From Oscillospiraceae bacterium (GTDB lineage Bacteria > Bacillota > Clostridia > Oscillospirales > Oscillospiraceae), in the NCBI GenBank assembly GCA_015067795.1, contig SVLU01000005.1, positions 1 to 64,000 on the forward strand: a stretch of 64,000 bases of DNA, given 5' to 3'. Position numbers and translations under genes: made by a program. The notes beneath the pieces were generated by a model. It was not told where the DNA came from, made no database searches, and saw only the letters and a list, made by a program, of their open reading frames with translations. Below are positions 34,219 through 42,682 of the stretch, piece by piece; the stretch's first letter is position 1, and the number at the start of each line of letters is the position of its first letter.

Positions 34219-34260
34219 TTTATAGGTACGAATAACTAAAATAATATCCGGAGGATAATT

Positions 34261-35670
34261 ATGCTTAATACAGAAAAAACAATGGACAAGATCGTGGCTC
34301 TCTGTAAGGGCAGAGGCTTTGTATATTCCGGCAGCGAGATCTATGGTGGTCTTGCTAACACATGGGACTATGGCCCACTTGGCGTTGAGCTGAAGAACAA
34401 CGTTAAGAAGGCATGGTGGAAGAAGTTTGTTCAGGAAAATCCATACAACGTGGGCTTAGATGCTGCTATCCTTATGAATCCTACCGTTTGGGTTGCTTCC
34501 GGTCACGTTGCAACATTCAATGATCCTCTTATCGACTGCAAGTCCTGTAAGATGCGTCACAGAGCTGATAAGCTCATCGAAGAATGGCTCAGCGAGAATA
34601 ACATCGAAGGCGTTGTTGTTGAAGCTATGACCAACGAACAGATGGTTGAGTACATCAAGGAAAACGGTATCACCTGCCCGGGCTGTGGTAAGGCTGACTT
34701 TACCGACATCAGAAAGTTCAATCTGATGTTCAAGACCTTCCAGGGCGTTACTGAGGACACTGCTGCTCAGATCTATCTCCGTCCTGAAACAGCACAGGGT
34801 ATTTTCGTAAACTTCAAGAATATCCAGAGAACTACCCGCCGCAAGATTCCATTCGGTGTATGTCAGGTTGGTAAGTCCTTCAGAAATGAAATTACTCCGG
34901 GTAACTTCACCTTCCGTACAAGAGAATTTGAACAGATGGAGCTTGAATTCTTCTGCAAGCCAGGCACAGACCTTGAATGGTTTGACTACTGGCGTTCTGC
35001 TTGCCGTGATTGGCTTCTTGGGCTTAACATGAAGGAAGAAAATCTCCGCCTGAGAGACCATGAACAGGAAGAGCTTTCCCATTATTCCAATGCAACTACT
35101 GACTTTGAATTCCTGTTCCCATTCGGCTGGGGCGAGCTTTGGGGCGTTGCTGACAGAACAGACTTCGACCTTAAGGCACATCAGACCACATCCGGCGAAA
35201 ATATGGAATACTTCGATCAGGAAACAGGCGAAAAGTACGTTCCTTACGTTATCGAGCCATCCCTCGGTGCTGACCGTGTAACTCTTGCATTCCTTTGCGA
35301 TGCTTATGACGAAGAAGTTGTCGGTCAGGACAAGAAGGGCAATGACGATGTTCGTGTAGTTCTCAGACTGCACCCGGCTCTTGCTCCATATAAGTGCGCT
35401 GTTCTTCCACTTTCCAAGAAGCTCTCCGAAGGTGCAACAAAGGTTTACCATGACCTCCAGAAGCACTTCATGGTTGACTATGACGAAGCTGGTTCCATCG
35501 GTAAGCGTTATCGCCGTGCTGACGAAATCGGTACTCCATTCTGCATTACTTACGACTTTGACTCCGAAACCGACGGCTGCGTAACCGTTCGTGACAGAGA
35601 TACAATGGAACAGGTAAGAATCAGCATCGACAAGCTGCCTGAGTACATCAGCGAAAAGATCGCATTTTAA
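34261..35670 (+). CDS. glyS: Glycyl-tRNA synthetase (single-chain, dimeric type)
   Basis: A 469-residue class II synthetase of the alpha-2 type, charging tRNA-Gly. Motif 1 region: [20 protein letters not shown]. Motif 2: [20 protein letters not shown], with [16 protein letters not shown] ahead of it. Motif 3: [16 protein letters not shown]. The zinc-like Cys pairs CKSCKMRH and CPGCGKADF are in the insertion. The anticodon-binding domain begins about residue 370 with [21 protein letters not shown] precedes the ATG. Codon bias is strong. The monocistronic gene ends in a hairpin. Confidence 0.96.
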   Translation: MLNTEKTMDKIVALCKGRGFVYSGSEIYGGLANTWDYGPLGVELKNNVKKAWWKKFVQENPYNVGLDAAILMNPTVWVASGHVATFNDPLIDCKSCKMRHRADKLIEEWLSENNIEGVVVEAMTNEQMVEYIKENGITCPGCGKADFTDIRKFNLMFKTFQGVTEDTAAQIYLRPETAQGIFVNFKNIQRTTRRKIPFGVCQVGKSFRNEITPGNFTFRTREFEQMELEFFCKPGTDLEWFDYWRSACRDWLLGLNMKEENLRLRDHEQEELSHYSNATTDFEFLFPFGWGELWGVADRTDFDLKAHQTTSGENMEYFDQETGEKYVPYVIEPSLGADRVTLAFLCDAYDEEVVGQDKKGNDDVRVVLRLHPALAPYKCAVLPLSKKLSEGATKVYHDLQKHFMVDYDEAGSIGKRYRRADEIGTPFCITYDFDSETDGCVTVRDRDTMEQVRISIDKLPEYISEKIAF

Positions 35671-35682
35671 TTGAAAACAGAA

Positions 35683-35711
35683 AAGTAACCGCTGTTCATC
35701 AGCGGTTACTT
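35683..35711 (+). terminator. Hairpin after glyS
   Basis: AAGTAACCGCTG (35683-35694) pairs with CAGCGGTTACTT (35700-35711). The outer arm sequence AAGTAACCGC/GCGGTTACTT is repeated exactly in the terminator at 35806-35842. Confidence 0.8.
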
Positions 35712-35723
35712 CTGCTTTGGATA

Positions 35724-35752
35724 TTGACAATTTGCGGTACGTTCTTTATAAT
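35724..35752 (+). promoter_or_regulatory. Promoter of a putative antisense (antitoxin) RNA
   Basis: TTGACA (35724-35729), 17-bp spacer, TATAAT (35747-35752): a full consensus promoter with no protein gene downstream on this strand before a terminator 90 bp away. Confidence 0.8.
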
Positions 35753-35758
35753 GGATTT

Positions 35759-35849
35759 ATAAAGAGGTGCTGCCGATAGACGGTTAGCCCAAAATGTAAT
35801 TGTTGAAGTAACCGCTACGTTTGGACTCGTGGGCGGTTACTTCTTTTTG
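35759..35849 (+). ncRNA. Putative antitoxin RNA antisense to the toxin 3' end
   Basis: It would start near 35759 and end in the hairpin GAAGTAACCGC (35805-35815)/GCGGTTACTTC (35833-35843) followed by TTTTT, giving about 90 nt. The 3' part overlaps the last codons and stop (35837-35839) of the minus-strand toxin gene. The 5' part carries GGTGCTGCC (35766-35774) and ACGGTTAGCCC (35780-35790), which reappear at the start of the toxin mRNA. No ORF is seen. The arrangement is that of TxpA/RatA or Fst-type type I toxin-antitoxin modules. Confidence 0.65.
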
Positions 35850-35926
35850 CAGACCTTGATTACAAGGCTGATAACACCAATAATGACTAAGCAAAACTGA
35901 AACAGATCAGAATATGTAACCATCAT
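35837..35926 (-). CDS. Putative type I toxin, holin-like (Fst/TxpA-like), 29 residues
   Basis: The peptide begins MMVTYSDLFQFCLVIIGVIS and ends in a positively charged tail KVCKKK: one hydrophobic membrane span plus a basic C-terminus. This is the hallmark of Fst/TxpA/BsrG-like type I toxins and of the small 'putative holin-like toxin' family in Firmicutes. AGGAGG lies 7 nt before ATG 35926 on the minus strand. A promoter is found about 95 bp upstream and a consensus promoter faces it from the other side. The longer frame reaching 36073 merely covers the leader. Such peptides disturb the membrane when the antisense RNA is lost. Function is inferred from architecture and family resemblance. 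Confidence 0.7.
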   Translation of the reverse strand: MMVTYSDLFQFCLVIIGVISLVIKVCKKK

Positions 35927-35985
35927 GGACAGCCCTCCTTTGTATAGCATCAGAGGGCTAAGAAGCTGCCCTCCGTATAGTGGGA

Positions 35986-36017
35986 GGGCTAACCGCCTAC
36001 CGTTTTCTGGCAGCACC
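35986..36017. repeat. Inverted repeat partner flanking the toxin gene
   Basis: GGGCTAACCG (35986-35995) and GGCAGCACC (36009-36017) are the reverse complements of CGGTTAGCCC (35781-35790) and GGTGCTGCC (35766-35774). A toxin transcript that reads through to 35766 could therefore close its 5' end onto its 3' end. Confidence 0.75.
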
Positions 36018-36023
36018 GGAAAG

Positions 36024-36052
36024 ATAGTAACATATTTTACTATAATAATCAA
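36024..36052 (-). promoter_or_regulatory. Promoter of the toxin mRNA
   Basis: Minus strand TTGATT (complement of 36047-36052), 17-bp spacer, TACTAT (complement of 36024-36029). The transcript would start near 36017, right at the inverted repeat, leaving a leader of about 90 nt that includes a GAGGGC/GCCCTC hairpin next to the SD. Confidence 0.65.
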
Positions 36053-36087
36053 TATTATGCTAAAAAAACTCAAATCAGGAGGAAAAA

Positions 36088-36498
36088 GTGGATAACGAAG
36101 TACGAGAAGAAGCTGGCAAGCAGGAAGAAGTTAAAAGAACAGATGGCAGAGATACAGGAAAGCTGTTTGTAGGCAAGATAGGCCTGTTGGGCTGCGTTAT
36201 GTTCATGATAATGCTTGTGGGTTTCCTGTTAGTGTGCTTTTTTGCAGGGAGCAAAAGTCCGATAGAGGGATATGAGCCGCCTTGTGATTCGGAATATTAC
36301 ATTGAAAACACAGAAGAGCTGGCGATGGAGATAAACGAAAACATTGCACCACAGCTTGATGGTATAGTTGAATGTTATTATGAGGATGATAAGGTAGTGG
36401 TTGTTGCAGAGGAAGCGGAATATTTTACCATCCGCTCCGCACTTCTGGACCACTTTGAAGAAGAGCTGTTTGATTTCAGAAAGGATACCGATGAATAA
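36088..36498 (+). CDS. Single-span membrane protein of unknown function
   Basis: A 136-residue protein with GTG start 36088 behind AGGAGG (36077-36082). The N-terminal 27 residues are charged (KQEEVKRTDGRDTGK). One membrane span occurs at about 29-53 (IGLLGCVMFMIMLVGFLLVC). The acidic outer part contains DSEYYIENTEELAMEINENI. It overlaps the nadE start by 8 bp, implying translational coupling, yet no link to NAD synthesis is evident. I do not recognise the family. Confidence 0.75.
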   Translation: MDNEVREEAGKQEEVKRTDGRDTGKLFVGKIGLLGCVMFMIMLVGFLLVCFFAGSKSPIEGYEPPCDSEYYIENTEELAMEINENIAPQLDGIVECYYEDDKVVVVAEEAEYFTIRSALLDHFEEELFDFRKDTDE

Positions 36499-38389
36499 CG
36501 GATTTGTAAAGGTCTGTGCCGCAACACCTGTAATCAAGGTAGCAGACGTTGAATTTAATACACAGAGCATTATTAATTGTATAAAAGAAGCGGAAAAAAT
36601 AGGCGCAAAGGTACTGGCACTTCCTGAGCTTTGCATCACAGGCTACACCTGTGGTGATCTTTTCCTGCATAAAACTCTCCTTGATGCCGCTGAAAAGGCT
36701 CTTGAAGCTATTGCTGATGCCACAAAGGGTATAGATATGCTTATTTTTGCAGGACTTCCTGTGCGAATTGGTAGTAGCCTCTATAACTGCGGTGCGGCTA
36801 TATATGACGGTGAGGTTCTTGGTATCGTACCAAAGACAAATATCCCCAATTTTGGTGGTTATTATGAAAAGAGATATTTCACATCAGGTGACGGCGAATA
36901 TAAAATAATAAGCTACGCCGGTCAGGAAACTGTTTTTGGCACAAAAATACTGTTCAGACATAAGAATATGCCTCAGCTTAATGTCGCCTGCGAGGTTTGT
37001 GAGGACCTGTGGGGTCCTGTTACTCCGTCCACCGATGCGGCTGTAGCAGGGGCAACGGTCATTGTCAATCTTTCTGCCAGCGATGAAAGTGTAACTAAGG
37101 ATGATTACCGCAGAAATCTCACCTCAGGTCAGTCTGCAAAATTGGTTTGTGGCTACGTTTATGCCGATGCAGGTGAGGGCGAATCTACTCAGGATGCTGT
37201 ATTTACAGGACACAGCATTATCTGCGAGAACGGTGATATTTTAGCTGAAAATCTTACCGACAGCGGCATTATCGCTACTGAAATTGACGTTTATAAGCTG
37301 GAATACGAACGCACAAGAATGGGTGCTTTCACAGGTGACGACAGTTTCGACATCATCGAATGGGGCAATGAACTAAGTGAAGCTCAGCTTACGAGACATT
37401 ACCCCAATATGCCTTTTGTGCCTGAAAATGCGGAAGAGCGGGCAAAAAGGTGTCAAAGAGCGTTATATCTCCAATGTCTGGGTCTTAAAAAGAGATTACA
37501 GCACACATGGGCTAAAAAGCTCGTAGTGGGCGTAAGCGGTGGTCTTGATTCCACCCTTGCTATGCTTGTCTGTGCCGAAACACTTAAAATGATGAACCGT
37601 CCGGCATCCGACCTTCTTGCTATAACCATGCCCGGATTTGGTACTACTGCAAGAACTAAGTCCAATGCCGAAGTTTTAGCAAATATCTTAGGTGCTGAAT
37701 TCAGAACAATTCCTATTGGCGATACCACCATGAGCCATTTTGCGGATATCGGTCATTCTCCCGATAATCACAATGTGGTCTACGAAAACGCACAGGCAAG
37801 AGAGCGTACTCAGGTTCTTATGGACGTTGCCAACGGCTGCGGTGGTCTTGTTATTGGCACGGGTGATATGAGTGAGCTTGCTCTCGGTTGGGCTACCTAT
37901 AACGGTGACCACATGAGTATGTACAGCGTAAACGGCGGTGTGCCAAAGACTATGGTTCGTTATCTGGTAGACTACACTGCAAGGACAAGACCGGAGCTTA
38001 CGGAGGTCCTTAACAGTATTCTCGACACTCCCGTAAGTCCCGAGCTTCTTCCTGCTGTGGACGGTGAGATAGCTCAGATTACCGAGGACTTGGTCGGTCC
38101 CTATGAACTCCACGATTTTTATCTTTATTACGGCATCCGCTGGGGATTTGAGCCGAAAAAAGTTCTTAGACTTGCAAAATATGCTTTTAAAAATCAGTAT
38201 AATGACGATACTATAATCAAATGGCTGAAAACCTTCTACAGACGCTTCTTTAATCAGCAGTTCAAGCGTTCCTGTCTGCCTGACGGCCCAAAGGTAGGAA
38301 CACTTACGCTGTCACCGAGAAGTGATTGGCGTATGCCGTCTGATGCGGTATCAGCATTATGGCTTCGTGAATTGGAGGGAATTGAATAA
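36491..38389 (+). CDS. nadE: Glutamine-dependent NAD+ synthetase
   Basis: A 632-residue two-domain enzyme that amidates nicotinic acid adenine dinucleotide to NAD+ with glutamine and ATP. The N-terminal nitrilase-type glutaminase domain has LPELCITGYTCGDLF (Glu), VPKTNIPNFGGYYEKRYF (Lys) and CEVCEDLWGP with the catalytic Cys at about 170. The C-terminal synthetase has the PP-loop VVGVSGGLDSTLAML near 347 and GTGDMSELALGWATYNGDHM. ATG 36491 is chosen by its match to the family start (VKVCAATPVIKVADVEFNT) and the AGAAAGGAT site before it. It ends TAATG, coupled to mnmE. Confidence 0.95.
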   Translation: MNNGFVKVCAATPVIKVADVEFNTQSIINCIKEAEKIGAKVLALPELCITGYTCGDLFLHKTLLDAAEKALEAIADATKGIDMLIFAGLPVRIGSSLYNCGAAIYDGEVLGIVPKTNIPNFGGYYEKRYFTSGDGEYKIISYAGQETVFGTKILFRHKNMPQLNVACEVCEDLWGPVTPSTDAAVAGATVIVNLSASDESVTKDDYRRNLTSGQSAKLVCGYVYADAGEGESTQDAVFTGHSIICENGDILAENLTDSGIIATEIDVYKLEYERTRMGAFTGDDSFDIIEWGNELSEAQLTRHYPNMPFVPENAEERAKRCQRALYLQCLGLKKRLQHTWAKKLVVGVSGGLDSTLAMLVCAETLKMMNRPASDLLAITMPGFGTTARTKSNAEVLANILGAEFRTIPIGDTTMSHFADIGHSPDNHNVVYENAQARERTQVLMDVANGCGGLVIGTGDMSELALGWATYNGDHMSMYSVNGGVPKTMVRYLVDYTARTRPELTEVLNSILDTPVSPELLPAVDGEIAQITEDLVGPYELHDFYLYYGIRWGFEPKKVLRLAKYAFKNQYNDDTIIKWLKTFYRRFFNQQFKRSCLPDGPKVGTLTLSPRSDWRMPSDAVSALWLRELEGIE

Positions 38390-39753
38390 TGGATACCATA
38401 GCAGCTATTGCCACCGGTAATGTAATTGCCGCTATCGGCATAATTCGCTCCTCCGGTGACGATGCCATAACCATTGCGGACAAGGTTTTTCGCACTAAGA
38501 GCGTAAAATCTCTTACAGAGTGCGAGGACAGGAAACTCTATTACGGTGAGCTTCTCAATACAGAAGGAAACATTATTGACCGCTGTCTTTGTACAGTAAG
38601 TCATGCCCCCCACAGCTATACAGGTGAGAATACGGTAGAGTTCCAATGTCACGGTTCACCTGTTGTTCTTGGCGAGGGTCTCCGCTCTCTGTTTAAGGCT
38701 GGTGCAAGACAGGCGGAAGCAGGGGAGTTCACGAAGCGTGCGTTCTTAAACCGCCGTATGGACTTGACACAGGCGGAGGCGGTCATCGACCTCATTGATG
38801 CTGAAACACCCCTTGCCGCTGAAAATGCTGTAGGTCAGCTTGGACGAGCTATCGGACGAAAGACTGATAAGATATACGATGATCTGGTTGGCATGATATC
38901 CCATTTTCAGGCTGTAATCGACTATCCCGATGAGGATATAGATGAGTTTGAAATGGTAAGGTACACAGGGCTTTTAAATGAAGCTGAAAGCACCTTGGAC
39001 AGGCTCCTCAAAACCTTTGACCGTGGACGCATCATGCGTGAGGGCGTGCCCTCTGCAATTATCGGCAAACCAAATACAGGTAAATCCTCACTTCTCAATG
39101 CTCTTTTGGGCTATGACAGAGCGATTGTCACCTCTATCGCAGGCACGACCAGAGACACCATTGAGGAAAAAGCCACAATCGGTGGCGTAGTTTTACGTCT
39201 CAGCGATACGGCGGGATTAAGAGAAACTGACGATACAGTTGAAAAGATGGGTGTTACAAGGGCTATGGAAGCGGCAAAGACGGCAAGGCTTGTTATTGCG
39301 GTGCTTGACAGCTCCCGTACATTGACGAGTGAAGATGAGGAAGCAATAAATACCGCGAAAAATGCAGAGTATTCCATCTGCATTATCAACAAAGAGGATA
39401 TATGTCCTGAGCCTGTTTTTGAAATTCCCGAAGGCTTTGATGCTGTTTGTCATATTTCCGCCAAAACGGGAGAGGGTCTTGACAGCCTTACCGAAGCTGT
39501 AAAGAGACTCTTCGGCAGTGATACATCCCTTCCACCGGGCGAAATTCTCACCAACACAAGACAGGCGGAAGCAGTCTCCAGAGCCCTTGATGCGATAAGC
39601 TCCGCAAGGGATGCCATGGAGCTTGGTATGACCCCTGATGCGGTGCTTTCCATCGTGGAAAACTGTTGCGCTGCTCTCGGTGAGCTTACAGGCAGGAGCG
39701 TTAAAGATGATATAGTTTCAAGTATTTTCAGCAGATTTTGCGTTGGTAAATAA
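38389..39753 (+). CDS. mnmE: tRNA modification GTPase MnmE (TrmE)
   Basis: A 454-residue GTPase partner of MnmG in cmnm5U34 formation. The N-terminal folate-binding domain (MDTIAAIATGNVIAAIGIIR; about 1-118) is followed by a helical domain into which the G domain is inserted. P-loop GKPNTGKSSLLNALLG near residue 226, switch II DTAGLRETDD, and NKED are present. The C-terminus FCVGK keeps the CxGK motif that carries the catalytic Cys. The start overlaps the nadE stop (TAATG). Unlike the classical location next to mnmG and rpmH, it is paired with nadE here. Confidence 0.96.
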   Translation: MDTIAAIATGNVIAAIGIIRSSGDDAITIADKVFRTKSVKSLTECEDRKLYYGELLNTEGNIIDRCLCTVSHAPHSYTGENTVEFQCHGSPVVLGEGLRSLFKAGARQAEAGEFTKRAFLNRRMDLTQAEAVIDLIDAETPLAAENAVGQLGRAIGRKTDKIYDDLVGMISHFQAVIDYPDEDIDEFEMVRYTGLLNEAESTLDRLLKTFDRGRIMREGVPSAIIGKPNTGKSSLLNALLGYDRAIVTSIAGTTRDTIEEKATIGGVVLRLSDTAGLRETDDTVEKMGVTRAMEAAKTARLVIAVLDSSRTLTSEDEEAINTAKNAEYSICIINKEDICPEPVFEIPEGFDAVCHISAKTGEGLDSLTEAVKRLFGSDTSLPPGEILTNTRQAEAVSRALDAISSARDAMELGMTPDAVLSIVENCCAALGELTGRSVKDDIVSSIFSRFCVGK

Positions 39754-39799
39754 GCGGGACTATCTTTGAAAAAATGTTGGAAAAATTGCAAAAAATTTA

Positions 39800-39828
39800 T
39801 TGAAATTTGTTTTGTATACTGTTATAAT
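39800..39828 (+). promoter_or_regulatory. Promoter of ppdK
   Basis: TTGAAA (39800-39805), 17-bp spacer, TATAAT (39823-39828). Confidence 0.75.
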
Positions 39829-39876
39829 AACAGCGTTTTCATGAAATAAAGTTAAAAGTCAGGAGGCTATTGTTAA

Positions 39877-42507
39877 ATGAGCAAAAAGTATGTATACCAA
39901 TTCTCCGAAGGCAACGGTTCTATGAGAGAGCTGCTGGGCGGCAAGGGTGCTAACCTCGCTGAAATGACCAACATTGGTCTTTGTGTTCCACAGGGCTTTA
40001 CTATTTCCACCGAAGCTTGCACAAAGTATTATGAAGACGGCCGCAAGATCAATGACGAGATCAAGGCTGAAATTATGGAAAATATTACCAAGATGGAAGC
40101 TGTTACCGGTAAGAAGTTCGGTGACCTCGAAAATCCACTTCTCGTTTCCGTACGTTCCGGTGCTCGTGCATCCATGCCTGGTATGATGGATACAATTCTT
40201 AATCTGGGTCTTAATGAAGAAGTAGTTGAAGTTATGGCTGCCCGTTCCGGTAATCCACGCTGGGCTTATGACTGCTATCGCCGCTTCATCCAGATGTTCT
40301 CCGATGTTGTTATGGAAGTCGGTAAGAAGTATTTTGAAAAGCTCATCGACGAGATGAAGGAAGCTAAGGGTGTTGAAAACGATATTGACCTCACCGCTGA
40401 TGATCTTAAGCAGCTTGCTGAACAGTTCAAGGCTGAATATAAGGCACAGCTTGGTGTAGACTTCCCAAGCGATCCTAAGGAACAGCTCTTCAAGGCTGTT
40501 GAAGCTGTTTTCCGTTCCTGGGACAACCCACGTGCAAACATCTATCGTATGGACCACGACATCCCATACTCCTGGGGTACCGCTGTTAACGTACAGATGA
40601 TGGCATTCGGTAACCTTGGCGATACATCCGGCACAGGTGTTGCATTTACCCGTAACCCGGCTACCGGCGAAAAGGGCCTCATGGGTGAATTCCTTATGAA
40701 CGCACAGGGCGAAGACGTTGTTGCCGGTGTTCGTACTCCAATGCCAATCCAGAAGATGGCTGAAATTCTCCCGGAAGTTTATGAACAGTTCCTCGGTGTA
40801 TGCAATACTCTTGAAAATCACTACCGTGATATGCAGGATATGGAATTCACCATTGAAGATAAGAAGCTCTATATGCTTCAGACCCGTAACGGCAAGCGTA
40901 CCGCTGCTGCTGCTATCAAGATCGCTTGCGATCTTATCGACGAAGGCATGATCACAGAAGAAGAAGCTCTCATGCAGATCGATGCTAAGAGTCTGGATAT
41001 GCTTCTCCACCCAACATTTGACGTTGATGCTCTTAAGAAGGCTCAGCCTATCGGCAAGGGTATCGCAGCTTCCCCAGGTGCTGCTGCAGGTGCTATCGTA
41101 TTCACCGCTGAAGAGGCAGCTGAAAAGGGTCAGAAGGGCGAAAAGGTAGTTCTCGTTCGTCTGGAAACCTCTCCTGAAGATATCGAAGGCATGAAGTACT
41201 CCCAGGGTATCCTGACAGTTCGTGGCGGTCAGACCTCCCATGCTGCTGTTGTTGCTCGTGGTATGGGTACCTGCTGTGTATCCGGCTGCGGCGATATTAA
41301 GATGGACGAAGAAAACAAGTGCTTCACACTGGCAGGCAAGACCTATCATGAAGGCGATGAGATCTCTCTGGATGGCTCCACAGGCAACATCTACGGCGAG
41401 CTTATCCCAACTGTACCTGCAGATCCTAACTCCGGTTACTTCGGACGTATCATGGAACTGTCCGATAAGTATAAGAAGCTGGCTGTTCGCACAAATGCTG
41501 ACTCCCCAGAAGATGCTAAGCAGGCTGTAGCATTCGGCGCAGAAGGCATCGGCCTCTGCCGTACCGAGCATATGTTCTTCGATCCTTCCAGAATCGGTGC
41601 TTTCCGTCAGATGATCTGTGCTGAAACCACTGAAGAACGCGAAGCAGCTCTTGCTCTTATCGAGCCAATGCAGCAGGCTGACTTTGAAGGTCTGTTTGAA
41701 GCTCTCGGCGGCTATCCTGTAACCATCCGTTTCCTGGATCCGCCTCTCCATGAGTTCGTTCCAACTGAAGAAGCTGACATCGCTGCTCTTGCAGAAGCAC
41801 AGGGCAAGACAGTTGAATATATCAAGCAGGTTATCGCTGACCTCCACGAATTCAACCCAATGATGGGTCACCGTGGCTGCCGTCTCAGCGTATCCTATCC
41901 TGAAATCCCTGCAATGCAGACAAGAGCGATCATCAAGGCTGCTCTGGCTGTTAAGAAGCGTACCGGCCTGGCAATCGTTCCTGAAATCATGATCCCACTG
42001 GTAGGTAAGAGATCTGAGTTCAAGTTCGTTAAGGACATCGTTGTTAAGACCGCTGATGAAACCATCGCAGCTGCCGGTGAAGAACTTAAGTACGAAGTAG
42101 GTACTATGATGGAAATCCCACGTGCCTGCCTTACCGCTGACAGAGTTGCTTTAGAAGCTGAATTCTTCTGCTTCGGCACAAATGACCTTACCCAGATGAC
42201 CTTCGGCTTCAGCCGTGACGACTCCAGCAAGTTCCTTAAGGACTACTATGCTGACAAGATCTTTGAATCCGACCCATTTGCTCGTCTGGACACAAACGGT
42301 GTTGGCCAGCTCATGGATATGGCTGTAACAAAGGGCAAGGCTGTTCGTCCTGAAATGCACTGCGGTATCTGCGGTGAACACGGCGGCGACCCAAGCTCCA
42401 TCGAATTCTGCCATAAGATCGGTCTGGACTACGTATCCTGCTCCCCATACAGAGTTCCAATCGCAAGACTGGCTGCTGCTCAGGCTGCAATTAAGGATAA
42501 TAAGTAA
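39877..42507 (+). CDS. ppdK: Pyruvate, phosphate dikinase
   Basis: An 876-residue PPDK that interconverts PEP, AMP and PPi with pyruvate, ATP and phosphate. The ATP-grasp N-terminal domain begins VYQFSEGNGSMRELLGGKGA and includes SVRSGARASMPGMMDTILNL. The swivelling His domain has RGGQTSHAAVVARGMG with the phosphorylated His at 455. The C-terminal PEP barrel has GLCRTEHMFF and HCGICGEHGGDP with a catalytic Cys near 832. Together with PFP (63512 to the window end) it points to pyrophosphate-linked glycolysis. AGGAGG precedes the ATG. Codon use is highly biased. Closed by a strong terminator. Confidence 0.97.
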   Translation: MSKKYVYQFSEGNGSMRELLGGKGANLAEMTNIGLCVPQGFTISTEACTKYYEDGRKINDEIKAEIMENITKMEAVTGKKFGDLENPLLVSVRSGARASMPGMMDTILNLGLNEEVVEVMAARSGNPRWAYDCYRRFIQMFSDVVMEVGKKYFEKLIDEMKEAKGVENDIDLTADDLKQLAEQFKAEYKAQLGVDFPSDPKEQLFKAVEAVFRSWDNPRANIYRMDHDIPYSWGTAVNVQMMAFGNLGDTSGTGVAFTRNPATGEKGLMGEFLMNAQGEDVVAGVRTPMPIQKMAEILPEVYEQFLGVCNTLENHYRDMQDMEFTIEDKKLYMLQTRNGKRTAAAAIKIACDLIDEGMITEEEALMQIDAKSLDMLLHPTFDVDALKKAQPIGKGIAASPGAAAGAIVFTAEEAAEKGQKGEKVVLVRLETSPEDIEGMKYSQGILTVRGGQTSHAAVVARGMGTCCVSGCGDIKMDEENKCFTLAGKTYHEGDEISLDGSTGNIYGELIPTVPADPNSGYFGRIMELSDKYKKLAVRTNADSPEDAKQAVAFGAEGIGLCRTEHMFFDPSRIGAFRQMICAETTEEREAALALIEPMQQADFEGLFEALGGYPVTIRFLDPPLHEFVPTEEADIAALAEAQGKTVEYIKQVIADLHEFNPMMGHRGCRLSVSYPEIPAMQTRAIIKAALAVKKRTGLAIVPEIMIPLVGKRSEFKFVKDIVVKTADETIAAAGEELKYEVGTMMEIPRACLTADRVALEAEFFCFGTNDLTQMTFGFSRDDSSKFLKDYYADKIFESDPFARLDTNGVGQLMDMAVTKGKAVRPEMHCGICGEHGGDPSSIEFCHKIGLDYVSCSPYRVPIARLAAAQAAIKDNK

Positions 42508-42523
42508 GTTAAGATATATAATG

Positions 42524-42556
42524 AATCCGCCTGTCGTTTTGACAGGCGGATTTTAT
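42524..42556 (+). terminator. Terminator of ppdK
   Basis: AATCCGCCTGTC (42524-42535) pairs with GACAGGCGGATT (42541-42552), then TTTAT. A near copy exists at 43796-43828. Confidence 0.9.
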
Positions 42557-42569
42557 GCGTCTGTGGGGA

Positions 42570-42599
42570 TTGAGATGATTGGGAAAATTGTGTTATAAT
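42570..42599 (+). promoter_or_regulatory. Promoter candidate of the SHOCT-domain gene
   Basis: TTGAGA (42570-42575), 18-bp spacer, TATAAT (42594-42599). Confidence 0.55.
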
Positions 42600-42682
42600 T
42601 AGTATATTGCATACGCGAAAATTACAAGTTGCTTTATAAGAACAGTAAAAACTGTCTTATAAAAAAGATTGGAGATTTTTTT

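Noticed and set aside
34219..34260. T-box riboswitch before glyS
   Set aside because: The leader is only about 35-40 nt and has neither a specifier hairpin nor a T-box sequence.
34456..35730. A 424-codon antisense frame over glyS
   Set aside because: Mirror of glyS; extends into the terminator hairpin.
39859..41871. A 670-codon antisense frame over ppdK
   Set aside because: Mirror of a highly biased gene; no start signal, no domain.
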